Shown piece by piece: positions 45,542-54,774 of a stretch of DNA of 57,957 bases. The DNA is from Terriglobia bacterium (lineage in GTDB: Bacteria; Acidobacteriota; Terriglobia; Bryobacterales; Bryobacteraceae). The position numbers and the translations under genes were made by a program. Location: positions 1 to 57,957 of the forward strand of contig JAIQFL010000018.1 of assembly GCA_020073365.1 (NCBI GenBank), written 5' to 3'. The notes beneath the pieces were generated by a model that was not told where the DNA came from, ran no database searches, and saw only the letters and a list, made by a program, of their open reading frames with translations. Within the stretch, counting starts at the first letter, position 1; every line of letters begins with the position of its first letter.

Positions 45542-48500
45542 TCACGTCCTAGCCTCCTGGCGAAGGGTGACCAGGTGCTGCCCGGCCGTCACCAGCGCTC
45601 CGGTCGTGCAATTCAGCCTCTCCACCGTTCCGGCGGCGGGCGATGCCACTGCGATCTCCATCTTCATGGCTTCCAGGACCACCAGTCGCTGTCCCGCTTC
45701 GACCCGCTGCCCCGTTTCCACCGCGATATTCCAGACGCTGGCCGTTACCGGGGAACAGACCGGCCGGCATCCTTCGGGCACGGTTTCCTCCACCCGCGGT
45801 CCAGACGCACTTTCGTCCGGCGCTTCGAGAAACCGGTCCGCGCCCGCGAGGGCCCATCGTTCGCGTTCCGCTTCGAAGGCTTCCTGCTGGCGCCGCTTGA
45901 ATTGTGCCGCCTCCCTCCCGGTGGAGGACAGGAACGCGTGGTAGTCCTTCAAGCGGAAATCCCGATCTTCGATGCGCAGCGGATAGCGCCCGTGCGGAAA
46001 GGCATCGCGAATCTCCAGTAACTCATCCGCGGAGACCGGCTCAAACCGGATCTGATCGAAGAAGCGGAGAAGCCACGGCGTACCCGGCTCAAACTCGCGC
46101 GTGGTCCGGAAAGTGTTCCACATCTGCACCGTGCGTCCCACAAACTGGTATCCGCCCGGCCCTTCCATGCCGTACACACAGAGATAGGCGCCGCCAATCC
46201 CCACGGCGTTTTCGGGAGTCCAGGTGCGCGCCGGGTTGTACTTCGTGGTGACCATGCGGTGCCGCGGATCGGTCGGCGTGGCCACCGGCGCGCCCAGGTA
46301 GACGTCGCCCAATCCCAACACCAGGTAGTTCGCGGCGAACACAATCCGCCGGACTTCTTCTACAGATTCCAGGCCATTGATGCGGCGGATGAACTCGATG
46401 TTGCTCGGGCACCAGGGCGCATCCGGCCTCACCCCCTGCATGTACTTCCGGATGGCCAACTGCGTGGCCGGGTCGTCCCAGGAGAGCGGGAGGTGAACGA
46501 TCCGCGACGGCACGACGTTATCGTCCAGATCCGGAATGCGCTTCTCGCAGGCATCCAGCGCTTCCAGCAAGGCCTCGCGGTGCAGCCGTCGTCCGTCGTA
46601 GTGAATATGCAGCGAGCGGACTCCGGGCGTGACGTCGAGAATGCCCGGGAGGCCGGCGCCACGCAACTGGTTTTCAAGAGCGTGGACGCGGAAGCGGAGG
46701 TTCAGGTCGAGCACGTTCGGCCCGTATTCCACCAGCATGCAGCGGTCTCCATCGGCACGGCAGACCATGGAGGGAGCCGCTGAGGCAGCATGGTTCCGCA
46801 AGACCGGCTCCTCGCGAACGGCCAGCACAGGCAGCCCCGGAAGTTCGCCCGAAAGCGTCTGAACGCACGCGTCGAGAGCCCTTTCCATCTCGCGAGCCTG
46901 TGCCAGGGAAATGGCGCGGAAGCGAACCAGGTCTCCCGGCTTCAGTTGCCCGATCTTCCAGAGTTCCGCGTGCACGATGGTCGCCGGACAGACGAAGCCA
47001 CCCAGGCTCGGGCCATCCGGACCCAGGATCACCGGCATATCGCCCGTGAAGTCGATGGTTCCGACCGCGTAGGCGTTATCGTGGATATTCGATGGATGCA
47101 GCCCCGCCTCGCCGCCGTCATTGCGAGCCCACTTAGGTTTCGGCCCGATGAGCCGTACGCCGGTGCGGTCTGAATTGTGGTGCACCTTCCAGGCGGTGGA
47201 GAAGAACGTCTCGATATCTGCCGGAGTGAAGAAATCCGGCGCCCCATGCGGCCCATAGAGCACTCCGATCTCCCACTGGGTTCCGTGGAGTGGGCTTTCA
47301 GCCTGCCATGCCCGCTTTCCTGCGGGCATGTTTTGGCTCGGGACAAACGCCGGCACGCCCGAAGCGGGTCCACACACCGGAAATGCCGGCGTGGCAGCCC
47401 GAAAGCCCACTCCACGGAGATGCAGCACGTCGCCCGAGCGCAGCGGCCTTCCGGCATGGCCGCCGAAACGTCCCAGGATAAACGTGCTTCGGCTGTCCAG
47501 GTATACCGGCACATCGAATCCCCCTGCGATCGCCAGATACGCGCGGCTCCCGAATCCCTGCGCCGATCCTAGCTCCAGCAGTGACCCGGCCCGCACGCCC
47601 ACGGCCTGCCACGGAGCCACCGCCGCTCCATCCAGCCGCGCTCCGAAATCCGCCCCAGTCAGCGCGGTCGCGGTGTCGCAACCGAAACGCAACGTGGGCC
47701 CGGTCACCGTAATCTCCAGGCCCGCCGCATCCTCGTCATTCCCCACCAGGCGGTTGGCGAGCCGAAAAGCGAGCGCGTCCATAGGCCCCGAAGGGGGAAC
47801 ACCCACGTGCCAGTACCCCACCCGGCCGGGGTAATCCTGAACGGTGGTCTGTGTCCCTGGATCGATCACCTCTACCGCATTTCGACGGTAATCGAAGCCG
47901 CGCAGAAACGAGGTGGTGATTCCACCAGCCGCAAACGCCGCGTCGGCGCAGACCTGCCGCAAGTACTCCAGATTGGTCTCGATGCCGTCGATGCGACACT
48001 CCGCCAGCGCCGCGCGTAGTTCCGCCAGCGCGGCCGTGCGGTCGCTGCCGCGCACGATGATCTTGGCCAACAGCGGATCGAAATACGGCGTGACTTCCGA
48101 GCCGGACTCCACCCAGGTTTCCACGCGGGCGCGCGCCGGCCATGCCACGTGCGAGAGCCTGCCGGCGCTTGGCTGAAAATCCTTCGCCGGGTCCTCAGCA
48201 TAGAGGCGAACCTGGATGGAGCATCCCGACGGCGCAACGTTCCACCCGCGCAGACTTGGCAATTCGCCCGCCGCTAACCGCACCATCCATTCCACCAGAT
48301 CGATGCCCGTCACCTCCTCGGTCACCCCATGCTCCACCTGGAGCCGCGTGTTCACTTCCAGAAAGTAGAACTGAGCCGTATCGTTGTCGTAAATGAATTC
48401 CACCGTGCCGGCCGATCCGTAGCCCACTCCCCCGCCCAGCCGCACCGCAGCCTCGAACAGCGCGCTGCGGGCCTTCCCGTCCAGGCCCGGCGCCGGCGTC

Positions 48501-49231
48501 TCCTCAATGACCTTCTGATTGCGGCGCTGTGCCGAGCAATCGCGCTCTCCCAAGGCGACCACTGTTCCCGCACCATCCCCGAAGATCTGAACCTCGATGT
48601 GCCGCGCATTGGCGACGAATTTCTCCAGATAGAGGCCGCCGGAGCCGAAGCTCGCGTGGCTCAGGCGCTCGACGGCCGCATACGATTCCGCAAGCTCCGC
48701 CGCCGACTCGCACAATCGCATGCCGATCCCGCCGCCCCCCGCCGTGCTCTTGAGCATCACCGGATAACCGATCTGCCGGGCGGCCGTGAGCGCCTCGCCT
48801 ACCGAGTTCAGCAGCGACGTTCCGGGCAGCATCGGCACGCCGTTTTCGGCCGCAATCCGCCGCGCCATATGTTTCAGGCCGAACGCGCGTATCTGTTCCG
48901 GAGCTGGTCCGATGAACACGATTCCGCTACTCGCGCAGGCCTCGGCGAAATCCGCACTCTCACTGAGGAAACCGTAGCCCGGATGGATGGCCGCAGCCCC
49001 GGTTCTTCGCGCCGCCTCCAGCAACGCCGCCACCGAGAGGTAGCTCTGGGCCGGACCCAGGGGGTACTCCGGAGGTCCAATGCGGACCGCCTCATCGGCG
49101 CGCTCCACGTGCAGGGAATGCCGGTCCGCCTCCGAATAGACGGCCACCGAACCCACTCCCATCCGCCCGAGCGTGCGCATGATGCGGACGGCAATCGCGC
49201 CTCGATTGGCCACCAGGGCCTTGCGGAACAT
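45542..49231 (-). CDS. Urea/guanidine carboxylase, biotin-dependent
   Basis: 1229 residues from ATG 49231, which overlaps the UAAP2 stop by one base (TGATG). Domain order: biotin carboxylase about 1-450 (FRKALVANRGAIAVRIMRTL; MLKSTAGGGGIGMRLCESAA; FYFLEVNTRLQVEHGVTEEV), carboxyltransferase about 480-1100 (KipI/KipA-type halves, IGVLYGPHGAPDFFTPADIE, WDDPATQLAIRKYMQGVRPD), and a biotin carrier with VLEAMKMEI and Lys near 1190. It carboxylates urea to allophanate, or guanidine to carboxyguanidine. The neighbouring UAAP genes favour guanidine. About 45 residues near 605-650 come from a palindromic element read in frame (47283-47417). Otherwise it is intact. Confidence 0.94.
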   Translation of the reverse strand: MFRKALVANRGAIAVRIMRTLGRMGVGSVAVYSEADRHSLHVERADEAVRIGPPEYPLGPAQSYLSVAALLEAARRTGAAAIHPGYGFLSESADFAEACASSGIVFIGPAPEQIRAFGLKHMARRIAAENGVPMLPGTSLLNSVGEALTAARQIGYPVMLKSTAGGGGIGMRLCESAAELAESYAAVERLSHASFGSGGLYLEKFVANARHIEVQIFGDGAGTVVALGERDCSAQRRNQKVIEETPAPGLDGKARSALFEAAVRLGGGVGYGSAGTVEFIYDNDTAQFYFLEVNTRLQVEHGVTEEVTGIDLVEWMVRLAAGELPSLRGWNVAPSGCSIQVRLYAEDPAKDFQPSAGRLSHVAWPARARVETWVESGSEVTPYFDPLLAKIIVRGSDRTAALAELRAALAECRIDGIETNLEYLRQVCADAAFAAGGITTSFLRGFDYRRNAVEVIDPGTQTTVQDYPGRVGYWHVGVPPSGPMDALAFRLANRLVGNDEDAAGLEITVTGPTLRFGCDTATALTGADFGARLDGAAVAPWQAVGVRAGSLLELGSAQGFGSRAYLAIAGGFDVPVYLDSRSTFILGRFGGHAGRPLRSGDVLHLRGVGFRAATPAFPVCGPASGVPAFVPSQNMPAGKRAWQAESPLHGTQWEIGVLYGPHGAPDFFTPADIETFFSTAWKVHHNSDRTGVRLIGPKPKWARNDGGEAGLHPSNIHDNAYAVGTIDFTGDMPVILGPDGPSLGGFVCPATIVHAELWKIGQLKPGDLVRFRAISLAQAREMERALDACVQTLSGELPGLPVLAVREEPVLRNHAASAAPSMVCRADGDRCMLVEYGPNVLDLNLRFRVHALENQLRGAGLPGILDVTPGVRSLHIHYDGRRLHREALLEALDACEKRIPDLDDNVVPSRIVHLPLSWDDPATQLAIRKYMQGVRPDAPWCPSNIEFIRRINGLESVEEVRRIVFAANYLVLGLGDVYLGAPVATPTDPRHRMVTTKYNPARTWTPENAVGIGGAYLCVYGMEGPGGYQFVGRTVQMWNTFRTTREFEPGTPWLLRFFDQIRFEPVSADELLEIRDAFPHGRYPLRIEDRDFRLKDYHAFLSSTGREAAQFKRRQQEAFEAERERWALAGADRFLEAPDESASGPRVEETVPEGCRPVCSPVTASVWNIAVETGQRVEAGQRLVVLEAMKMEIAVASPAAGTVERLNCTTGALVTAGQHLVTLRQEART
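47283..47417. repeat. 135-bp palindromic element inside the carboxylase gene
   Basis: Arms 47283-47308 and 47392-47417 match as inverted repeats at 24 of 26 positions; each begins CCGTGGAGTGGGCTTTC when read inward. Inside are a perfect 9-bp stem CATGCCCGC/GCGGGCATG (47307-47330) and a second stem CGCCGGCA/TGCCGGCG (47349-47391). The length is exactly 45 codons, and the carboxylase frame passes through without a stop. The encoded peptide lacks carboxylase-like character. Confidence 0.85.
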
Positions 49232-49890
49232 CAGTCCTCCGGCCCGTCCCAGATCAGCACCTCGACCGGGGTCGGATCGTAGCCGTTGCAGGGATTGTTG
49301 AGTTGCGGGCAGTTGCTGATCATCGCCAGCACGTCGGTTTCGGCGCGCATCTCCACGTATTTGCCCGGTTCGGAAATCCCGTCCTCGAACGTCAGCCGGC
49401 CCTCGGGCGTCACCGGAACGTTCATGAAGAAGTTGATGTTGCTGGTGATGTCGCGCTTCGTCATGCCGTGGTCCCACTCGATCACGGCTTTCAGGAAGCT
49501 GCTGCGGCAGGCGTGCATGTGCCGCTTATCGAGAGCGTAGCGGACCATGTTGCTTTCGTTGGCGCAGGCGCCGCCCAGCGTGTCATGGCGGCCGCATGTG
49601 TCGGCCACGATGGTCAGCAGCACTGTCCCTCCGTTCGACATCAGCCGCGTGCCCGTGGTGAGGTAGATGTTGCGCTGTTCGCGAATGGTATCTTGCGCGC
49701 TGTAGCGGTCGGAGTAGTCGCGCACGTTATAAAACAGAGTGTCTACGGCTTGATTTCCGCCGAGATCGACGATCCGGAAATAGTGCCCCTTGCGGATTTC
49801 ATGGACCCACGGCTCGCCCGCCAGAATGACGGCGCGATACACGGCGTGGGCCGCGTCCAACTTGCTCTCGACGATTCCGATTCGGCTCAT
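49231..49890 (-). CDS. Urea amidolyase-associated protein UAAP2 (carboxyguanidine deiminase subunit)
   Basis: 219 residues from ATG 49890. DUF1989 fold: [60 protein letters not shown] (conserved CGxHD metal site) and [24 protein letters not shown]1 and UAAP2 were long of unknown function and have been reported to form a carboxyguanidine deiminase that links guanidine carboxylase to allophanate hydrolase. Its stop overlaps the start of the carboxylase, so translation is coupled. Confidence 0.9.
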   Translation of the reverse strand: MSRIGIVESKLDAAHAVYRAVILAGEPWVHEIRKGHYFRIVDLGGNQAVDTLFYNVRDYSDRYSAQDTIREQRNIYLTTGTRLMSNGGTVLLTIVADTCGRHDTLGGACANESNMVRYALDKRHMHACRSSFLKAVIEWDHGMTKRDITSNINFFMNVPVTPEGRLTFEDGISEPGKYVEMRAETDVLAMISNCPQLNNPCNGYDPTPVEVLIWDGPED

Positions 49891-49901
49891 GTGTCTCCCA
49901 C

Positions 49902-49950
49902 GGCCTTGCGGCCAGGCTGCCAGACCACATCAGGCGATGGTCTGTCCCAC
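49902..49950 (-). repeat. Hairpin repeat copy R4 between UAAP1 and UAAP2
   Basis: CAGACCA (49921-49927) pairs with TGGTCTG (49938-49944). A GGCC..GGCC stem at about 49902-49913 is the second stem. The minus strand begins GTGGGACAGACCATCG immediately at the TAG stop of UAAP1, the same position relative to the gene as R1 and R3b. Confidence 0.8.
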
Positions 49951-50666
49951 TACAGAAAATACCGTTCCGTCAGAGTAAAACCGCGTCCATTTTCGGGGCG
50001 CGAAAGCCGGCAAGGATCCTCGGGCCCGGCGGGTGGCGCGCGCCGGATCGACAAATGCACGGGTTTCGGGTCGTATTTCGGATGCGGATCGAGAGGGTGC
50101 TGGCAGGTATTCAGGATGACCAGCACGTTCATCTCGGCGCGAAGGCCGACGTACGAACCCGGCTTGGAATTCCCCGCATGGTACGTCATGCTTCCGTCTT
50201 CGGCCACATCCACGCGGCTGAAGAAATTCACGTTGGCGATGAGATCGCGCGGTCCCAGCCCCCATTTCCCCAACTCCACCAGAAAGCTATCGCGCGCGTT
50301 CTTGTGACAGTCGTTTCTTGAATCCTGATACCGCGCCTCTCCGTACTTCGCTCGTACGATCGCGGCGTTGGAATACCCACCGATGGGATCGTGCCACCCC
50401 ACCGTATCCCCGGTGATCGAGCAAAGAATTCGGCCCATGTCCGAATAGAGGACCAAACCCTCAGTCAGCCGCGCGATGTGCTGGGCCTTGAGAGTATCCG
50501 GCATGTTGTAGCGCTCGGTGGGGCACTCGAAGTTGTAGAAGAGTGCGCCGGCATTCGCGCATCCTTCCACATCGGTGATCCGCAACGCGGTGCCGCGCTT
50601 CAATACATGCGACCAGCTTGCGCCAGGTTGGACCGTCTCTTCCCAAAGGACGGGCGATTCGCTCAT
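49950..50666 (-). CDS. Urea amidolyase-associated protein UAAP1 (carboxyguanidine deiminase subunit)
   Basis: 238 residues. ATG 50666 is preceded by GGGGAG; a longer frame to 50888 lacks family sequence. DUF1989 features: GTALRITDVEGCANAGALFY, ERYNMPDTLKAQHIARLTEG, TGDTVGWHDPIGGYSNAAIV (metal-site Trp-His-Asp) and LIANVNFFSRVDVAEDGSMT. It is first in the operon that continues with UAAP2, carboxylase, allophanate hydrolase and an ABC transporter. With UAAP2 it should deiminate carboxyguanidine to allophanate. A hairpin repeat separates it from UAAP2. Confidence 0.9.
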   Translation of the reverse strand: MSESPVLWEETVQPGASWSHVLKRGTALRITDVEGCANAGALFYNFECPTERYNMPDTLKAQHIARLTEGLVLYSDMGRILCSITGDTVGWHDPIGGYSNAAIVRAKYGEARYQDSRNDCHKNARDSFLVELGKWGLGPRDLIANVNFFSRVDVAEDGSMTYHAGNSKPGSYVGLRAEMNVLVILNTCQHPLDPHPKYDPKPVHLSIRRAPPAGPEDPCRLSRPENGRGFTLTERYFL

Positions 50667-50984
50667 ATACTCCCCACTTTCCGGTTTTTGTAACAAGGCT
50701 AGGCGCGGTAGAATCCGTGCTTCAATCGGACAGATCACGAGCGGGAAGGGCAGGGAGGCCCGCAGCACACGTCCATGGCTGTCAGGCGAAGAAACACGCG
50801 GATGGAAATCCGGGCTCGCGTGATCCGCGCTGAGTTCGCCAGGGACATTGGTCACAGTATCCCAGGGCGGCAGGAATCTGTCGCGCAAAAAGTTTCTATT
50901 GCGCTCATCACAAATAGTAGGGCAGAAGCTCGGGCCTGCCAGGCGCGCGAACCTCGCGCTTGTTGCGTCAGCGAGCCGTCGCCT
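50667..50984. other. Upstream region of the carboxylase operon; no riboswitch recognised
   Basis: This is where a guanidine riboswitch could lie. I looked on the minus strand for ykkC-type (guanidine-I) and mini-ykkC motifs and saw none that I would defend. No clear -35/-10 pair either. Confidence 0.4.
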
Positions 50985-51808
50985 TCACCGCCAGTTTTTC
51001 ACCTTCGGCCAGAACTCCTTGAGCGGCCATTTCAACCCGCGGCAATAGTACACGTCGAAATGCTCGTAAGGCATCGAATACGGATGATCGACTCTGGCGT
51101 GCTGTGGAACGTCCGCTACCACTTCCCGTTCCTGGAATTGCAGCGGAACATCGCGACCAGCCCGCCCATCCAAAACCAGGGCGTGCGCAACCAGCGGCGT
51201 TCCGGGGTCAGCAGCAGCCCAGCCACCAGGCCGAATCCGAAAATCAGCATGGAGTGCTTGTTCTCCAGTCCGATTCCGGCGAGCAGGCCAAACCAGAGCC
51301 ACAGCTTCGGATTGCGCGTCTTGATGATGCGGATCACAAGGTAAGCGCAGCCCATCCAGAACAAAGGCTCGAACACGTTCATGGAAAGCCAGTTGTCCAA
51401 TGCCAGAAAGCCCGGTGCTACCAGAACGGACAGTGCCGCCAGTCCTTGCGCGAATCGCCGCCCGCCCAACTCGCGGGCGATCAAGCCCGTCAACAGTACT
51501 TTCCCGGCGCCCGCCAGGGCGGGGAGCAGATGGATGGCAGGCAGGGACTCGCCCAGAAGCAGGCGCGTGATCCTGGCGATCAGTGCGATCAGCGGAGGCT
51601 GGTCGACATAACCCCAAGCCAGGTGCTGGGCGCACGCCAGATAGTACAGTTCGTCCACGAAGTAGCCGTAGTGGCGGCCGGCATAGAGGTGCAGCAGCAG
51701 CTTGACGGCGGCCACCACGCCCACCAGCGCGCCCGCGCCCAACAGCCATGGCCTCGGGTGTTCGGCAGATTCCGGACCAGAGGCGGGTCCGGCAACCGGT
51801 GCACTCAC
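50985..51808 (-). pseudogene. GT39/PMT-type glycosyltransferase with internal inversion and deletion
   Basis: From ATG 51808: HYGYFVDELYYLACAQHLAW (the D-E catalytic motif), GYVDQPPLIALIARITRLLL, then several TM helices up to TPWFWMGGLVA. The expected next block of the family, LWNVRYHFPFLELQRNI, is present but on the plus strand at about 51098-51151, that is, inverted. After it the minus strand gives DHPYSMPYEHFDVYYCRGLK and WPLKEFWPKVKNW, the canonical C-terminus. About 250 residues of the middle are gone. Members normally have around 500 residues and mannosylate or glycosylate lipids or proteins at the membrane. Confidence 0.72.
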
Positions 51809-51828
51809 AAACTTCTCCTTAACTCAAC

Positions 51829-52746
51829 CTACTCCGCGGTCAGTTCAAACCCATGGTCCGCGATGTTGGCGAACAGGGTCTCGGACTCGTGTCCGTGCAG
51901 GCGGAAGATCTGGCGCACGAGGTCGCATACGCTGTCATACCCTTGCTCGTAGAACACCAGGATGGACGGTCCCGCGCCGCTCAGGACGCACCCCAACAGG
52001 CCGGGCGCGCGCAACTTCAGGATCTCGTCGAGGCCCGGGACCAGGGGCACGCGATACGGCTGGTGAAAACGGTCTTCCAGGGCGGTAGGGAAGGCCCAGG
52101 TGGAACCGGTGGCCAGCGCGGCAATCAGCAGCGACGCGCGCTGCACGTTAAAAACGGCGTCCTGCCTGGAGTAGGAATCGGGCAGCACCGATCGCGCCAG
52201 GGAGGTCGGCAGATCGAAGTCCGGCACTACCACCCCGATGCCGAATCGCTTGGGCAGGTCCAGCCGAATGGAGCGCGTGACGCCGCCGGAATCGATGGCA
52301 CTGGCCACGATCGAACCCAGCGTGCAGGGCGCTACGTTATCGGGATGGCCTTCCAGCCGCGCAGCTTCGTCCAGAATGCGCAGCGGCTTCCACCGAAGGT
52401 CCAGCAGATGGTCGGCGATCACCACCCCGGCGGTCAGCGCGGCCGCGCTGGAGCCCATGCCCTTGCCAATGGGGATGTCGTTGGAGATTTCCAACTCTAT
52501 GGGCGGCACCTGCAGGCCCAGGCTTTGTCCCACGGCCACCGTAGTCTGCCAGATCAGGTTGTCCGCACTGGTGGGGATCTGCGCCGCGTCCCGCCCTTCC
52601 GCCCGGATAGCCAGGGTCTCGCTCTGCCGGAAGCGGCAGGTCAGATAGACTCCCAAGGCCAGCCCGAGCGCGTCAAACCCTGGACCCAGATTGGCGCTGG
52701 AAGCCGGTACCCGGACCGTGAACCACGACGTGGAAGGGCCGGGCAT
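51829..52746 (-). CDS. thrB: Homoserine kinase
   Basis: 305 residues from ATG 52746 with TAGGG upstream (TTG 52752 is possible). GHMP kinase signatures: VRVPASSANLGPGFDALGLA, the glycine loop LEISNDIPIGKGMGSSAAAL, and GLLGCVLSGAGPSILVFYEQ near the end. Substrate-loop EGHPDNVAPCTLGS is typical for ThrB. It phosphorylates homoserine in threonine biosynthesis. It is the last gene of the rplM-to-frr series, 8 bases after the frr stop, an unusual partner for translation genes. Confidence 0.93.
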   Translation of the reverse strand: MPGPSTSWFTVRVPASSANLGPGFDALGLALGVYLTCRFRQSETLAIRAEGRDAAQIPTSADNLIWQTTVAVGQSLGLQVPPIELEISNDIPIGKGMGSSAAALTAGVVIADHLLDLRWKPLRILDEAARLEGHPDNVAPCTLGSIVASAIDSGGVTRSIRLDLPKRFGIGVVVPDFDLPTSLARSVLPDSYSRQDAVFNVQRASLLIAALATGSTWAFPTALEDRFHQPYRVPLVPGLDEILKLRAPGLLGCVLSGAGPSILVFYEQGYDSVCDLVRQIFRLHGHESETLFANIADHGFELTAE

Positions 52747-52754
52747 GCCCAACC

Positions 52755-53360
52755 CTACCGGATCTCCATGATTTCTTTTTCCTTCGACTTGGAGGCCAGG
52801 TCGATTTTCTCCATGTAGCTGTCGGTCAGCTTTTGGATCTCGTCGTGCGCCCGCTTGTCGTCGTCTTCGGTGACCTTCTTATCCTTCAACAGCTTCTTCA
52901 CGGCTTCATTCCCGTCCCGTCGGATGGCCCGCACCGAGACGCGATGGTGCTCCGCGGCGGCATGCAGCTTCTTCACGAACTCCTTGCGGCGCTCCTCGGT
53001 CAACGGCGGAATCGGCAGGCGGATGATCTTCCCGTCGTTCCCCGGATTGAGACCCAGGTCGGAAATCCGGATGGCCTTCTCGATCGGCCCAATCTGCGAA
53101 ACGTCCCACGGCTGGATGGTGATGAGGGCAGGCTCGGGAACGTGCAGGTTCGCGACCTGGTTCAGCGGGGTGGGGGTACCATAATAGTCCACCCGAATAT
53201 GATCCAGAATTCCCAGTGAGGCGCGCCCCGTCCGAATCGCAGCCATCTCATGCTGCAGATCCGAGATGGCTTTCTCCATCCGGGTCTTCAGGTTGGCTTC
53301 CACTTCCTTGATCGAGTTGAAGGTTGGACCGCTGGGTGCTGCAGGCTGTTCTGTCTTCAT
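52755..53360 (-). CDS. frr: Ribosome recycling factor
   Basis: 201 residues from ATG 53360. A 16-residue extension precedes the family core. Signatures: LQHEMAAIRTGRASLGILDH, VDYYGTPTPLNQVANLHVPE, RLPIPPLTEERRKEFVKKLH and RAIRRDGNEAVKKLLKDKKV. It splits post-termination ribosomes with EF-G. It follows pyrH by 27 bases, the standard bacterial order tsf-pyrH-frr. Confidence 0.96.
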   Translation of the reverse strand: MKTEQPAAPSGPTFNSIKEVEANLKTRMEKAISDLQHEMAAIRTGRASLGILDHIRVDYYGTPTPLNQVANLHVPEPALITIQPWDVSQIGPIEKAIRISDLGLNPGNDGKIIRLPIPPLTEERRKEFVKKLHAAAEHHRVSVRAIRRDGNEAVKKLLKDKKVTEDDDKRAHDEIQKLTDSYMEKIDLASKSKEKEIMEIR

Positions 53361-53387
53361 AGCGCAGTGTCTCCGAAACGCGGCTTC

Positions 53388-54095
53388 CTAGTGAATCACG
53401 GTGCCGATAGGCTCACCCATCGACATACGCATTATATTGCCTGTTGTGTTCAGATTGAAAACGATAATCGGGAGCTTGTTGTCCCGGCACATCGCAATCG
53501 ACGTCGCATCCATCACTCCCAGACCCTGCGACAGCACCTCGAGGTAGGTGATTTCGTGATAGCGCATCGCTTCGGGGAACTTTAGCGGGTCCTTGTTGTA
53601 AACGCCGTCCACCCGCGTGGCCTTGGCGATGACGTTCGCCTTGATTTCGAGCGCGCGGAGAGTGGCCGCTGTGTCGGTGGAAAAGTAGGGGTTGGAGGTG
53701 CCGGCGGCGAAGATCACGATCCGGCCCTTTTCGAGGTGCCGTATGGCGCGGCGCCGTATGTAGGGCTCGGCAACCTGGTGCATCTCGATCGCGCTCATGA
53801 CTCGGGTGGGGATTCCCATCTGCTCCAGGGCGTCGGAAAGAGCCAGGGAGTTGATGACCGTGGCCAGCATGCCCATGTGGTCGGCCGTGACGCGATCCAT
53901 CTTCTGGGCGGCGGCGGCCACACCCCGGAAGATGTTGCCGCCGCCCACGACCACGCCCACTTCGACCCCGGCTGCCGCCACGTCGGCCACTTCGCGCGCC
54001 AGGCTCTTCACGCGATCGGCGTCGATGCCGAAAGGGGCCCCGCCGGCCAGAGCTTCCCCGCTTAGCTTGAGCAGGATGCGCTGGTAACCGGGCAT
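53388..54095 (-). CDS. pyrH: Uridylate kinase
   Basis: 235 residues from ATG 54095, which shares one base with the tsf stop (TAATG). Signatures: [60 protein letters not shown] and [20 protein letters not shown]. It phosphorylates UMP to UDP as a hexamer. Full length and intact. Confidence 0.97.
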   Translation of the reverse strand: MPGYQRILLKLSGEALAGGAPFGIDADRVKSLAREVADVAAAGVEVGVVVGGGNIFRGVAAAAQKMDRVTADHMGMLATVINSLALSDALEQMGIPTRVMSAIEMHQVAEPYIRRRAIRHLEKGRIVIFAAGTSNPYFSTDTAATLRALEIKANVIAKATRVDGVYNKDPLKFPEAMRYHEITYLEVLSQGLGVMDATSIAMCRDNKLPIIVFNLNTTGNIMRMSMGEPIGTVIH

Positions 54096-54742
54096 TATTG
54101 TGCGACCGGCCGGGCCGCCAGGCTCTCGCCACCGGCTTCCGCCGCGGAGTCGCCCACTTTGAAACGGACGAACCGCGCGATCGTGATGTTCTCGCCCAGC
54201 TTGGCGATCTTGAGTTTCACCAGTTGGCCGACACTCTGCGTGGCCTCTTTCACGAACGGCTGCTCGAGCAGGCAGACTTCTTCATAGAACTTGCCGATCC
54301 GGCCTTCGACGATCTTGTCCAGGATCTTCTCGGGCTTGCCTTCGAGCCTGGCGCGGTCGCGGGCGATCTCCCTCTCTTTGTCGAGGAGGCTCGCGGGGAC
54401 GTCTTCCTTGCGGATGTAGCGTGGATCGGCCGCCGCGATGTGCATGGCGATGTCGTGAACCAGTTCCTGGAAATCGACGGTGCGCGCCACGAAATCCGAT
54501 TCGCAGTTCACTTCCACCAGCACGCCCAGTTGGCCGCCGTGGTGGATGTAGCTGCCCATCAGGCCCTGCTTGGTCTCGCGCGACGCCTTCTTATGGGCGG
54601 ACGCAATTCCGCGCTTGCGGAGCACGACTTCCCCTTCCGCCAGATCGCCCTTAGCTTCCACCAGGGCGTTCTTGCACTCCATCATCCCCGCGCCAGTGCG
54701 CTCGCGGAGTTGCTTTACTAATGCCGCGGTAATTTCCGCCAT
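54095..54742 (-). CDS. tsf: Elongation factor Ts
   Basis: 215 residues from ATG 54742. The N-terminal UBA-like part reads [20 protein letters not shown], with the TDF-type EF-Tu contact as [20 protein letters not shown]. The dimerisation part is short (family size 200-290). It exchanges GDP on EF-Tu. It is separated from rpsB by a 124-base gap that holds a large palindrome. Confidence 0.96.
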   Translation of the reverse strand: MAEITAALVKQLRERTGAGMMECKNALVEAKGDLAEGEVVLRKRGIASAHKKASRETKQGLMGSYIHHGGQLGVLVEVNCESDFVARTVDFQELVHDIAMHIAAADPRYIRKEDVPASLLDKEREIARDRARLEGKPEKILDKIVEGRIGKFYEEVCLLEQPFVKEATQSVGQLVKLKIAKLGENITIARFVRFKVGDSAAEAGGESLAARPVAQ

Positions 54743-54774
54743 AGTCGTATCTTGCTCAATCCTGTAAGAATTAT

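Noticed and set aside
50667..50984. Possible guanidine riboswitch upstream of UAAP1
   Set aside because: The function suggests one, but I could not find the conserved ykkC or mini-ykkC motifs in the minus-strand sequence.
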